Assembly (NCBI GenBank): GCA_037903355.1
Contig: JBAJFE010000005.1
Location: 2,666,001 to 2,730,000, forward strand
DNA: 64,000 bases
DNA from: Trichuris trichiura
Lineage: Eukaryota > Nematoda > Enoplea > Trichinellida > Trichuridae
Direction of reading: 5' to 3'
Shown: piece after piece, positions 35,746-57,804 of the stretch
How positions within the stretch are numbered: the stretch's first letter is position 1
How the letters are laid out: every line of letters begins with the position of its first letter
The notes under the pieces: generated by a model
What the model was told of the DNA's origin: nothing
The model's database searches: none
The model's input: the letters and a program-made list of their open reading frames with translations, nothing else
Made by a program: the position numbers and the translations under genes

Positions 35746-38700
35746 ATGTTTAGTGGATTGCTGCTCTCACTGTCGTATACGGCATATTCTTATCGCTTAG
35801 GATTGGTATTTATTTGCTTCTAAAAGTCACTTTGTAAATGTTTGCTTATTGCAGTAATGACGCTGTAGCATGCTGCTTTGTTAGCATGCATTCAGTAAAG
35901 CCTCAAAATGCCAGGTCATTCGTATTCAACGTCACCGTCTCGTTGCCTCTCTTTTCTGGGAGCTGTATTAATTTTTTTGTGACTTTTTTAAATTGAAAAC
36001 CGCCCATTGAGTCATTTTCCGTTTTCAGCCTAACAGAGGTGGTTACGAATGTTGTTAACTTATCCAAAAGAAATGTCTCCGACGCAACGTAGTCAGCCTT
36101 CTACGTCACATTATACCGAATCAGTAGCTTTTATCTGCGTGTCAGTTTGGCTTGTCATGTTCTTTTGTTTTCTATCTTTGTTCAGCTGACGCTTTATCCG
36201 ATGTTTAGCTGCCATTTACAAATACGTATGCATTGATAAACTGGCAATTTGTATGCTTAATGTTTATGCGAAAAGTTACTCTGATTTATGAACCCACTCG
36301 GTAAAGCCTACATTATTTATCGTGCGCTAAATGTATGCCGCCACCTCTGAATGTTCAGTTTTTTAAAATTTTTTTTGTCGCCCTAATATTTGAAACTCCC
36401 ACGCTTATTGTTTATATGTCATACCTTGGAAACGACCGCCGTAAAACAGTTGTTGAGTAAACAAGTCACGTGACCATTCGATCGAGACGTGCTGAGCAGA
36501 ATTGTAATGAGAAGTTCGCGAAGAATTATAATTTGCTTGTTTGTTTAAAAATACGGATGCCCACTGCAGCTACTTGCAAGATGTTTAGCATATAAAAGAC
36601 TTAGTGGTTCCATGACCTTCAAAAAAGTTATAGAAATCTTGAAAGAGTGACTCTAGCATAAAATAGCGCTCTAATTAACGGAGTATGCTAATGAGTTGAA
36701 ATCGCTCGAACTGCCAAAGCTCTTATTTCCCTGATCTTTGGCGGATGAACTGACGAACTGATCGGGATGCTCAAGGAAGCTTTCTAAAAGCTAATCCCGC
36801 GGAGCATGGATGTAGTGTGCATGTAAGGTTTGCCGACCCACGGCTTTAGGCCATCGCTCTAAAACCTCGGAGCTAATCGAACCATTAATTACGCTGCGAC
36901 ATTTTGAACAAAAGCATTACTTAGCCTAAGATGAAATGGGAAAAGAAGAAGAAGATCAGCTACCTTAAAATTTTCAATACAGAAGTACCTGTATGAGTGA
37001 AATGCACCCTGCACTTGGTAGCTGAAGGTGCTAATGTTTTACAAAATAGCTGCTCAAAGCAGAATCCATGCATTCGGGATACTGGTTTTTGGGATTACGC
37101 CCCTAACCGTGAATAAAATAAGATTTCAAAATTCGGGATTTTTATAGTTCAGCTTTTTCGCGTTCGGAATTCCGATTTTTTGGCATACTGATAGTTAAGA
37201 TTTTTGGTCTTTCGAAATTTTGAGCTGCATCAAACTTATTTCACGCTTTTGCAAAGTTTTCTCAGAAGAAACCTGCGTGGGCCCTTTGCATGTATGTGAA
37301 TTTGCCTACTTTCTTTTGCTACTCAGTGTTGGTGTACGCCATTTAAGCCTAAACTAAAAATGGAGAACAATTATGTGTATATAGCGCTTATGTTTAGCTA
37401 ATATTTTCTAAATGTGAGGAACATGAGAAAGCAGTCAGGTTGAAGATTCGGGATTTCTGTTTTTCGGGATTTTGTGATAGGCCTTAAGCCTATCACAAAA
37501 TCCCGAGAGACGCTATTATAATGAAATATTTAGCATACGATTTTAAAATGATCTTGCGTTTTTATTATTAGCATAAGGTTTCTTCGCTTCTCTCCACGCA
37601 GGCAATTCATTTCATTCCAGGGCCAACCGCGTCTTGTCTTCAGCGCGTAGCAGACGTAGGAAACTGTAGGAGAAGAATCTTGAAAGAAGCGTTGTTAAAA
37701 TTTAAATATTCAATAGTAACGGGTTGCGTCTGCACCGAGAGATAGTTGCATACGCACCTGTCAAAATGTTTTCTTGATTTGACCGTTGTCAATGGAGGGG
37801 TGTCAAATCCCGAAAGCTGCGGTGTTGGTAAGTGTTCGTTTCCATAAATAAAATTTTCATGTTGTGAAACTCGTCGAAATGTCTTGTATCATCAATGACG
37901 TTTTTAATTCTTCTTAATGTTGCTTATTGGGCCCAAGTGTGACGTTTTTTTAGGATTTTTATTAGACTACCCAACGCAAGCAAAGTAAATGAAGTTAATT
38001 AATGCGTTATTTATTATGTATAAACAGTCCGCAGCGTTTTATTTTTTTTCCTTTTCAAACTGACGTATCAGCTGAACATTGTTGCGTCTTTTTCAATTTA
38101 TGTATTTTTCAATTGTGACAGCCAGAACTTCTCCATCTGTCGGTAATGTACTTAGCTTTGGTTGCTGCTGTTAGACGATGATTTGGTTAATTAACGCTAC
38201 AGAAAAATGGTTCATTGAAGGCTTAATATTATTGTTAAGAGGAAATGTGATTAACCCCGTAAAGTTGTTGACACATTTCAAAAATGAATCGTTCTCCAAA
38301 TCCCGTAAGTCAAAATATATGAAACGCTCAAAAGTCTGAATTTTTGCAATCCCGAAAACTTTTCTCAATTCAAAGTAGAGAAGTATCTTGTATGTAAGAC
38401 CTGCTATTTACAATCGCAGAAAAGAACTTTTATGGCCTTCGCAGCGTATGGACGCTTTGACTACATTTCGGGATTCTCCGTTCAGTAGCTACAATTGAGA
38501 CGAATTCAGGAAGCGTTGCTGCGTAAAACACTTTTTTTTAGTTTTACTAATCTACCCTGCGATTATGCGAGCTATACACATAAGAAAGGGAATATACCGT
38601 TTCGAATATCGACTTGATACCATATATTCCCGGGAAAAGACGTCAGCGATCATCATTAGCTTAGGTTTTTATATTGTAAGGTAGAAATCATACCGGCAAC

Positions 38701-40135
38701 AGGAAAAAAGGCGGGGGGAAGTATAAGCGAAGAAAATGAAAGCGTTCGTTTCAGTTGCAAAGTCCAGTCATTCGGGATTGCAATCTGTTGGGATTTTGAT
38801 CGTTCAAAATTTCGATTTTCGGGATTTTTATATGACTGTTCTAAAAACACTATAACCATGCCGTATAAAGAAGTTATGTTCTGAAAACAATCTTTATTTT
38901 TAACGCACAGCTTGTATATTGCCTAAATAAGTTATGGACAGCCTTCCTAACTGTTTCCTTCTTTATTTTAGCTTAAAAATTTGCGAAGATTTTGATGACC
39001 ACTTTACGCGTTCAGTGGTTTCAGCAGAAACGAATAAGGCGTATTTTGGAATGTTAACTGTGGGGCTTTTGGTTTAGCAGAAAAGACATTGGTTTTCATC
39101 CTACTTTTTTTCCTACGGAAACAGCTAGCCATTTCCCATTTCGCAGAAGTGGCAGTTTCACACTTTTTTTTATTTACACAGGTTGTAGCTCTATATGACG
39201 GAATGTTTTTTTTTAAAAACATGTGACTATTAAAAGTTTTTTGTTTTTCAAATTAAAGAAGTCAGCCGGTTGTCAACTGCATTATGTTAATAATTTGCTC
39301 CTTTTGAGTCAGGATCAAAATTTCGGAATCTTTCCGAAGTATTGCGCATTTTTATAAGCCTTACACATTTTGTCTTTTATAGTTAAACGTTAATATATTA
39401 CATCTGCTATTTGCGGTTGACTTCTTCAAGGGGGACACGGGCTTGACTCGCGGTTGGTTCGAAAGACTTGAAAGTTTTTATTGAAATATTTTAAGTATGA
39501 AAATTCATATTTATCCAAGCGTGAAGGTGGCGGACCAGCGTAGGATCCCATTGAATGGTACGTTTCCCTGTTGTAATGACGTAACGTTTGCGCGCTTATA
39601 CGACACGATAATTTTTACGCTTTTCTTTGATCTTAGTTTTCACAATGAACTGTTTCCATTGTCATCGAGTGACTGTGCGTCCTGTTCATTCAGTCACCAC
39701 TGGCAGCGTGAGTATTTTTACTCCAAAAGCCGCGATGAATGAATTGTACTTTTTTTCACGGGAATTCCGTTGCGCCATGTCCCAATCAAAGCTTTTTAAA
39801 CGGAAAGCATTGGTTTTTGACGAACTCATTCGGTCTTCAATTTGCGTCAGACACATTTTTGACTATCCATTTTTGTTGACGTCACACAGTGACGTCAGCA
39901 GAATTTAAAGTTTAAGTTTTGACTTATGTTGATAGCTGTTCTCCAAGCAAACCAATGTTATCAGTGACCAGTACGCAGTCTTAAAAAGAGATAATTAGAT
40001 TTTGACTCGCGATTCTTTCTCAAGAAGGGCGCAGCGTAATTTCGTATACGTATATGGTTTCACGAGGTATAGCACGCTTTTGTTGAATATTATTTTATTA
40101 CGAGATATCGGCCATTGATTCGGCTGCTGCCTGAC
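35746..40135. other. Gene-poor interval with TTCGGGATT motif cluster
   Basis: About 4.4 kb with no supported coding exon. From 37070 to 38830 the motif TTCGGGATT or its complement, with close variants, occurs about a dozen times. One instance is part of a perfect palindrome at 37465-37505. Two TGACGTCA palindromes occur at about 39878 and 39891 in TGACGTCACACAGTGACGTCAG. Confidence 0.55.
37465..37505. repeat. Perfect 18-bp palindrome, 5-nt loop
   Basis: CGGGATTTTGTGATAGGC at 37465-37482 is exactly complementary to 37488-37505, loop CTTAA. It uses the CGGGATTTT motif that recurs through this interval. Confidence 0.9.
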
Positions 40136-41818
40136 TTAGACGAATGTCCAGCAAAAGCCAAGTTTGCATGCCGCACTGTTTCCGCAGTTTGTGTCCGTAA
40201 GACACCGACCGCCGAATCTCTTTGCCTGCTGACAGGTTTGTTTGGCATTGCAAAGTGTTGCCCCTTCGCAGTCGTCGTGTTTCAAACATCCAACCTTCCA
40301 ACATTTTTCATTCTTGCAAAACGCTCCCTTCTGACAATCCTTATCTTCGGTGCAGTCGTGAGCGGCTACGGACATTTTGCAACTATTTTCCACGCACAAT
40401 TCGTGGCCGGGACAGTTGGCGTGAGTTTCGCACCGACCTTCTGAAACAATTGCTGATTGGCAAATTTTACGTCACTACGATGAATGGGAAAATTTTCTGT
40501 TTCCTCGCTACGTTAGCGTAAGGTAGAATGGGAAAATAACGCTGCAATTATTATTGCTTTCTTTTTTTGGAAGAAACTTCGTTATTGGCTAAAGTGAAGT
40601 TGGCTCTTACCAATTGGAGCTTCATACTTCTTCCAGCACAGACCATTCCTGCATACCTGCGCAGAGTCGCATGGCTGTGAGTCGCTGCAAGCTTTGTCTG
40701 TTGGCTCCGCGTCTACGCATTTCATATTTTCGCACAATGTCGTGTTCGAGCAGTCGGCGTGGCTTGAACAGGCGCCACTAGGTGGAGGCGTAGGTGCAGG
40801 AGTGACCGGCGTAGGAGTGCTAGGTGCAGGAGTGACCGGTGTAGGAGTGCTAGGTGCAGGAGTGACCTAGGTGCAGGAGTGACCGGTGTAGGAGTGCTAG
40901 GTGCAGGAGTGACCGGTGTAGGAGTGCTAGGTGCAGGAGTGACCGGTGTAGGAGTGCTAGGTTCAGGAGTGACCGGCGTAGGAGTGCTAGGTTCAGGAGT
41001 GACCGGCGTAGGAGTGCTAGGTGCAGGAGTGACCGGTGTAGGAGTGCTAGGTTCAGGAGTGACCGGTGTGGGAGTGCTAGGTTCAGGAGTGACCGGTGTG
41101 GGAGTGCTAGGTTCAGGAGTGACCGGTGTGGGAGTGCTAGGTGGAGGAGTGGTAGTGGGCAGTCTAGGATCGTCGATCAACTCTAAGATAGAACCGCGAT
41201 TAGATGTGCCGGAATCCTAAAGTTTTTTAAATTTCCATTTTGATGTTGAGTTTCTTTTACGGAAAGCTTGTCCAAGCCCGGGACAAGCTTTCCGTAAAAG
41301 AAACTCAACATAAAACTATACGGTCCCGTACCAAGAAGTCGCATCTTAAATTTCCATTGTACATTTGGCAAAACTTGCCACAAGCATCTCGTACTTCGCA
41401 ATACAGCTTTGCGCATTACAAACATCACGCAATCGTACGTTGCTAGACCGCTTACAGTTTGGGTCGTTAATGTATACTGATTTTTTAATTACTGCGTCAC
41501 GTCTATTTACAAACCTACCATAGGGTATCATACATGCGCCGAACTTGCAGATTTCGTATCTGTTAACTTCGCATTCCGAGTCATTGGTGCACATTTTGTA
41601 GTTGGGCGTTGGAACTGCAGGAACACAAACTTCCTTATAGCACATGGAAAGCCCTGGGCACTCTTCCTGAGTTTTGCATGAGTAAACCACTTTGCCTAAG
41701 GTGACATAAGGCAGCGGTGCATCAGCTGAAAACTTGAGGCAATAACTCATGGCTTACAGAAGAGAATAAAGCATAATGTCTTCAGCAGCATAACTGAGGT
41801 GGCCGTGAGAAAACGCAT
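40136..41818 (-). CDS. Secreted Cys-rich EB-module protein with Pro/Thr repeat (frameshifted in this sequence)
   Basis: Exon 1 starts at 41818: MRFLTATSVMLLKTLCFILF is a signal peptide, followed by a 32-nt intron (GTAAGCC..TTTCAG). EB-type Cys modules follow (SCKTQEECPGLSMCYKEVC; MCTNDSECEVNRYEICKFGAC). An intron holding a palindrome follows, then DSGTSNRGSILELIDD and about eleven decapeptide repeats (STPTPVTPAP/EP) from a 30-bp minisatellite. Further EB modules follow (CSSHADCSNTTLCENMKC; CTEDKDCQKGAFCKNEKC; CLTDTNCGNSAACKLGFC) to a stop at 40138-40136. One repeat unit near 40862-40878 lacks 13 bp, which shifts the frame and would end the protein near 40722, before the downstream modules. 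Those modules remain open and conserved in pattern, so this is a recent mutation or a sequence error. Function unknown; EB modules occur in secreted nematode proteins. Confidence 0.72.
40790..41145. repeat. 30-bp coding minisatellite, about 11 units
   Basis: The unit reads GGTGTAGGAGTGCTAGGTGC plus AGGAGTGACC on the plus strand and encodes Pro/Thr decapeptides on the minus strand. Units vary mainly at GGTGCAGG/GGTTCAGG (Ala/Glu) and GGC/GGT. One unit (40862-40878) is only 17 bp. Confidence 0.93.
41243..41311. repeat. Perfect 31-bp palindrome, 7-nt loop, in an EB-gene intron
   Basis: Left arm 41243-41273 is the exact reverse complement of 41281-41311; the loop is AAGCCCG. On its right side lies TTCCGTA...GTCCCGTACCAAGAA, closely matching the sequence right of the palindrome at 63.7 kb. 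Confidence 0.9.
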
Positions 41819-44087
41819 TTTCGGTAACTTCGCCAGTTTGTACATTCTTTATACGTTCCATTGTTTACGTTTTCCGTTCTGTTTAAATCAAGTATTAATT
41901 ACGCGCTGAGGATGAGTACAATATTCAACAGACAGACAAAGAGCAATTATTGGTTGGGTTGTATCAATACTTTTTTTTTCTCGTTCTCTCCTTCTTTGTT
42001 ACTTTTTACATGAAGCATTGAAAACGAGTGCCCTATCAACTAGCAGATTAAGGGTGGGGCACAGTGGGTGTAAAGTCGATGACCGAATTGCATTTGGGTG
42101 TGAAAGCTCTGTTCTTTCATAATTTAGGTGCGTCCCACTTTACGAAGAAATTGAGTAGGCGTTATTCGCATTTATGAAGCAATGCAGCAGTAGCATTTAG
42201 TATTTACTCCACCGCGTTTTCCGTCCTAATAATACAGCTGCTTGAATGCGACACTATGCCTACATAACCCCAACGCCTCAGGGCTGCCATGGGTCCGACA
42301 TTCGTCTGTGTATAGCTTGCGTTATACGTCGATTTCCCTTTTTGGTCTGTAAGCAGGATGGTCCTTAAAAAAGCTCGCAACAGGCTCCCGCTTAGCTCAT
42401 GGCTGGATGTAATTAAGTGGTCCCATAATAGGGAACGAAGTGGGAGCATCTATCTCCGCAGCCCTCGAAAACTTTGAAAGCTGCAGAAGCCGCAGAAATT
42501 GCGGTCCTCAAACTCAGTTCGCCGTTGTGCCCAGTATCTTCCCAGTTAGTACAAATACTTCCTTATATGGGACTTTTGTAAACCCTAGTCCTGTTCTAGA
42601 TGTTATTTGTTATTTCTCATTTATCGCACGGTTCAGTAGGTTACTTTCAGAGTTCCGGATCCTACGTTAAATAATAGCAATCGCTGCCCTGCTTTATAGA
42701 CAACATATCAGGTCCTATATGCACCTTCGTAAAGTGAGATATATCTGTATTAATTTTAATAAACGCTTAAGGCTCCTTGTAACAGTAGACTTTTCTGAAG
42801 ACGAAAATTTATCACCTTAAAGACAGTCCCTTTTCAATGTAAGCTATTCTTTGTATAGGCGCCCCTTTTGCCCAGTATGAATATTAATGCCACTTCATTG
42901 GTGAGAACAATGTTTTATGTTCCTTTTTTATCATAGACGATTTTTCCTTAGCCTTTTGCGCTATAAGATGCTTTGTAATAGAACTCGTTACCAGCATCGG
43001 TTGCCTGAGGACAAGCACCAATAGCGATTGTTCATTTGCATAATCTCTCGCAAAGGACTAAGGAAGGACTACAATTAAATAGTTGACGTCGAAAGGTAAT
43101 TAATTTTTTGCAACAGCGACTGGCTAAGGGAAAACGATTTTCATTTATCCTTACCTTATATGCGCGGACGAACTGACGGCACTTTTTAAACATTCGATTT
43201 CGAAGCTCCACAATTTAAGGCGTTACGTTTTCACAAACACGGCGATGAAAAGTTTCCACATTGTTGGACAATAGAAACTCGCTGTGCAGCCTAAAAAACG
43301 TTTTGCATATTGGATGTTTACAAAATGAACGTACAATTATTCAAACTTAATTAGCCATACAAGTTCAATATACAATTCAGTTTTCCAACAGAGTCATTTT
43401 TCCTTTTTCCGCCGATCGGAAAGTTCAGTTTTATCGTACAGCAAATGAGACAAAAATAATGGAATTTTGAACTCTTACAATGGCTTATTTGCTACAGAAT
43501 ATTAATATAATAATTAAATGATCGTAGCCTTTTCTTTTTTCAATTAATAAGTTGCCTAAATACCCCTTTCGTCTTTTTGAAATTTTCTATCGTCAGTTTA
43601 AAGAAAAGTAGGTACCTTCTAGCGCATTGGCTTTACTTGACGCCAGGCGTCACCGTTTGTTCTCGCGCCTTTGCTTTTCTCCATTCTCTACGAAGGCGCG
43701 AAAGAATGAGAGCTTTATCTGTACTTATCAATCACCGTCACTCGTAGTGGCGTACAAAGTTAAACATCTTGTCAAAACGAGGGATGTTGAACGTCTATTA
43801 GTTGTAAAAAAACAATTTTCTCGCATCGAAGAACGTCACGATAAATTAATGGTCGCTCATTTGTACAGCGCTGTAGAAAAAAAAGGTTGCCAACAATTTG
43901 TTCGAAAAGAAACAGACGATAAGGCAAAATGAGTCACGCATAAAGAGAACGATAAGCTAAGTGGACAAGAACAAGTCTTCACAATTAAGTAGGCGTAAAA
44001 AGGTGCATCACCCGTTAAAACGCAGCCGCTTTTCCGCAATGTAACAGGCAATTCGCTAGGCCAACAACGTTAGCATATACAATAGCG
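41819..44087. other. Intergenic, ~2.3 kb
   Basis: Open frames at 42204-42449 (minus), 42440-42670 (plus) and 43627-43932 (plus) show no recognisable domain and no convincing splice partners. The last is Lys/Arg rich and ends just before the Na+/K+-ATPase beta gene's 3' side. No repeat or RNA gene is recognised. Confidence 0.4.
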
Positions 44088-45590
44088 TCAAACGACGGGA
44101 ATCTTCTCTTGGACATCCGGTTGAGGATTGTTGTATTCAAATTCGATACTATGAATTCCTTCCAGCTCGCGTATGTTGTCCGCAGCGATTTGGCATCGGA
44201 TGTGCAGTTCGGAAAAACGATGCGGCTGCGCAATTTGGACAAATACCTAAAAAATGACGTTTTAACATAGCAAAGCTTTAAAAAAACTAGTTTAGTAAAA
44301 AAAACTTACAAGCGGGGGAAGCATAGAGTGCTCGTACAGAAAAGTTACGTTGAATCCACTATCCGGAAAATAGTTGAACATCTGTTCGCCATCCTTTGGC
44401 TCGACAATGTCACCCATACGCTGCAATTCATACGATATCGTTGTACGCAATCAACAATAGTTTCAATGCTCACCATAACGCTGCAGGAGATGGGAATGTG
44501 GTTCATGTCGAATTGACGATTTTGTTCGGTGGGATCCGCTTCCTTAAGGCTATTAAGAAATGGTTCGCTCAGTACGGGTATCCAATGCCCAACCTGAAAT
44601 AATTTACATGGCGGCTAGATCGGATCAATGTGAACTTGGAAAACTTACATTCCTTAGAACGAACAGAACGCATGGATTTCCGGTGGCAAAGCCGTAACCA
44701 TTGCTTGATGTGCAGTTGTCTCCCAGCCAACTGACGTCGAAACGGCAAATCTTGTTTTTACCAGTCGATGTGCTTAAGTCGCAATCGCGAAATTCGCTAC
44801 TCTGATTCCGATAGACTAAAGAAGATTTCGCGTAAGCAAAGACGAGAAAAAGACAAGCACGTCACAATTCTCTTGACTTGATTTTATGCGACAGGCGAAA
44901 TATACGCGTTTTGTTTACGCAAACTTTCGCCAATGGACTAAAGTTAAAGCTACGACATTTCACCTATTCTTGTTGGCACCTAATAAAAGTCGCTCAATTG
45001 AATATTGCAACAATTAACTCACCTTCCAGGTAGCGGCTCATTTCATCTATGTATGTACTGCGCAATGCTTTGTACTTCTCGTCTGGATGATACACGAGTA
45101 CTGATATATCATGCATATCCAAATCAGGCACCATGTAAAGGCCTTAATAAACTAATTTTATGTTAGTATTTGATAAAAAAACATAACATCTTACCGGAAG
45201 CTTTTAGTCGATCGCTTCGATTGATGTAGGCTATAACTTGTCCCAAACCAACGAACAACGCAATAAGTACGGCAAGGCAGCAGCACGTAATAACTACGGC
45301 TACGGCTGAAAACATGTAAGGTAACAGAGATGAGCTGAGCAAAATGACGAGAGGCAATTTCAACTTTTTAAATGCATAACAAACGCCGACTTACTGAGGC
45401 AACAGAAACGTTGTCTGGGTGACCATCTTGGGTCGTAAAAGATAGTTTTCAATCCAATAGGTCCAGGTATTATGGGATCTAGACTGCGCGTGGAACCGGA
45501 AAAGTCTTCTATCGTTATTCCGGAACGGTAGACCTCGTCGTCCAGTTCCATTGCTTCCGGTTCGTCCACTATTGTGTACCGACTAGCCAT
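44088..45590 (-). CDS. ATP1B1: Na+/K+-transporting ATPase beta subunit
   Basis: Single-pass type II membrane glycoprotein needed for folding and surface delivery of the P-type ATPase alpha subunit. The start at 45590 gives a ~65-residue cytoplasmic N-terminus (MASRYTIVDEPEAMELDDE) ending RFCCLS. The next exon is the membrane segment (AVVITCCCLAVLIALFVGLG). Ectodomain exons give LYMVPDLDMHDISVLVYHP, SEFRDCDLSTSTG, CRFDVSWLGDNC, YGFATGNPCVLFVLRN, HIPISCSVM, MFNYFPDSGFNVTFLYEH and, last, FVQIAQPHRFSELHIRCQIA with ADNI and a stop at 44090-44088. The order of Cys residues, the GYGxxxGxPC block and the RCQIAADNI strand match the beta family. NCT and NVT are possible N-glycosylation sites. Confidence 0.88.
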
Positions 45591-45906
45591 GCTTGCCGCT
45601 TTAAGCTTTTGCCGCCTTAGGTTTGATTTAAAAGACAAAAATCAACTATTAAAAACACCGCTGTACACCGCCGAACAAATGCATCGTTGCTTAGACGCGA
45701 GAGAAAAACACCGTTGGACTAAGTATAGTTGTTTTCAAGTTATATTCATTTCAATGCTTTTCGCTTACGTAAAGTTTGAAAATCTTTCGCTTTGAAGGTA
45801 ACTGAGCGCGCTCGGTGGCCATAATTAGTTGTTCCAAAAGATTTTTCGTTCATGCCGCCGTCACTTTTGGCAGGACAGACAAAATCGGTTGTCGAAAAAG
45901 TGAAAA

Positions 45907-46322
45907 TTATCTTTCGCTAATCAATCCTAATGAGATGCAAAAATCATCTTCAATATTTTGGTCAAGTATAGCCAGCTTATTTTTTTCTCTATTTTCAATT
46001 ATTAATATGAGATTTTTTTTATAGTCGATATGACCATAGCCGTAATTTCGCTCAGCGTTGGCCACTTTTCTATTACTGTTCAAGCCAAGCAATTCGGCGA
46101 ACTGGATTGCCTCTTTGTTATTTCGCAAGGAAAAGACGTGTTTGCGGGCCCATTTTTTGCTATCTCCATTTTTACCGGTTTTTACAGGTCGTCGGCTCGG
46201 TCGCTTCTGCCTAGGCCAAGTTTGCCTAACCAAACTGGTTTTTAATGCTTCAGTTGGCTTATTGGAAAGGAAAAGTTCTTTTTTCACCTCTTGCCGGAAT
46301 GATTGACTCCTTTGCTTAACTA
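45907..46322 (-). CDS. Candidate C-terminal exon, Lys-rich, unrecognised
   Basis: An open minus-strand frame of about 138 codons begins after a possible CTGAAG acceptor at about 46324 (VVKQRSQSFRQEVKKEL...) and runs to a stop at 45907 (FCISLGLISER). The composition is protein-like, with a basic first half (RPSRRPVKTGKNGDSKKW) and a mixed second half. There is no initiator ATG in the early part, so if real it is a terminal exon or a fragment. I recognise no family. Plus-strand frames in the same interval are probably its shadows. Confidence 0.25.
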
Positions 46323-46329
46323 CTTGCCT

Positions 46330-46925
46330 TCAGACCGACTGGCAGGCATTACTGTAGGTGATTTGCGAATGCAGGGACGTATTTTTGAACCGACTTACCA
46401 TTTAGGGTAGTTAGTAATTTTTTGTACTTTTTAATTTCATTTTCAACTTTAGTCGTTTGTGCATACGCAATTTTGCGTAGGATGCAGTATGTAATCAACA
46501 TATTTTAAATAACAATCTCTGCTATTTCGACAAAGTGGTTCGTCAGAAGGCTACATAATTGACCGAGCGTACTTTTCTAGCAAAAACGAAAACGTCCTTC
46601 CTTGTTTCGTGGTAGAAAACATAAGAAATTTTGCGTTTGCAATTCCTGATGCGCAAGTAGATGTAACTGTAAGTAGTTGCCGGTATTTATGTTTTCTCAA
46701 TCCTTAACATCCCTAGAAGTTTCGAATTGATTCTACTGCCTGCACTGAGAGTTTATGAACTAATGGCGGATAAGGTTTGTATGACTACTTTTTCGGACTA
46801 CATTCGCTCGCATTAATCGTTCTTCGCAGATGGAATTTTTGGGCCCACTTCAATTAGCCAGCAAGCTCATGAGACGTGGAACAATGAAGGTTTTTGGCAA
46901 AGTATGGTAAACACTCCTAAATTAC
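46330..46925 (+). other. Exon-like plus-strand segments, gene not resolved
   Basis: Several short open pieces sit between plausible splice sites: DRLAGITVGDLRMQGRIF near 46340-46405; EGYIIDRAYFSSKNENVLPC and ENIRNFAFAIPDAQVDVT ending at GTAAGT near 46670; FELILLPALRVYELMADK ending at GTTTGT near 46776; MEFLGPLQLASKLMRRGTMK from 46830. They look coding in composition, but I could not join the second and third in frame and do not recognise the protein. This may be a small real gene upstream of the EGF gene. Confidence 0.35.
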
Positions 46926-47272
46926 ATTACAAGTATGGCTCTTCTCTCTCCTGCGCTTTGAATGCGCTTGTTTAATAGTAGTGCTGACTGTAACGAGACT
47001 TTTTAAAATTTCCGCAGTTATGGAAGCTGATAAGTTTAAAATATAGATTTCTAATAAAGCGTTTTAATAAGACCTTATAAGATGCCGACCTCAGGCTCTT
47101 ATTTTGCATCGAAAGCGCCGGAATGGTGAGCGCTAAGTTTTCTTGTTTTTTTTTATTTCGTTGGGATAACCTGATGGGTGATGACTGGCAGTCGTTCTGT
47201 CCAACAACGTTTTTAAAATTATTTTATCAGTGAGTGACTAAATTTGTTATCTTGCAGGATAAAGTAAAGGTT

Positions 47273-57804
<10,532 letters not shown>

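Noticed and set aside
40879..41220. Plus-strand Gly/Val-rich repeat ORF
   Set aside because: It is the antisense reading of the Pro/Thr minisatellite of the EB-module gene on the minus strand.
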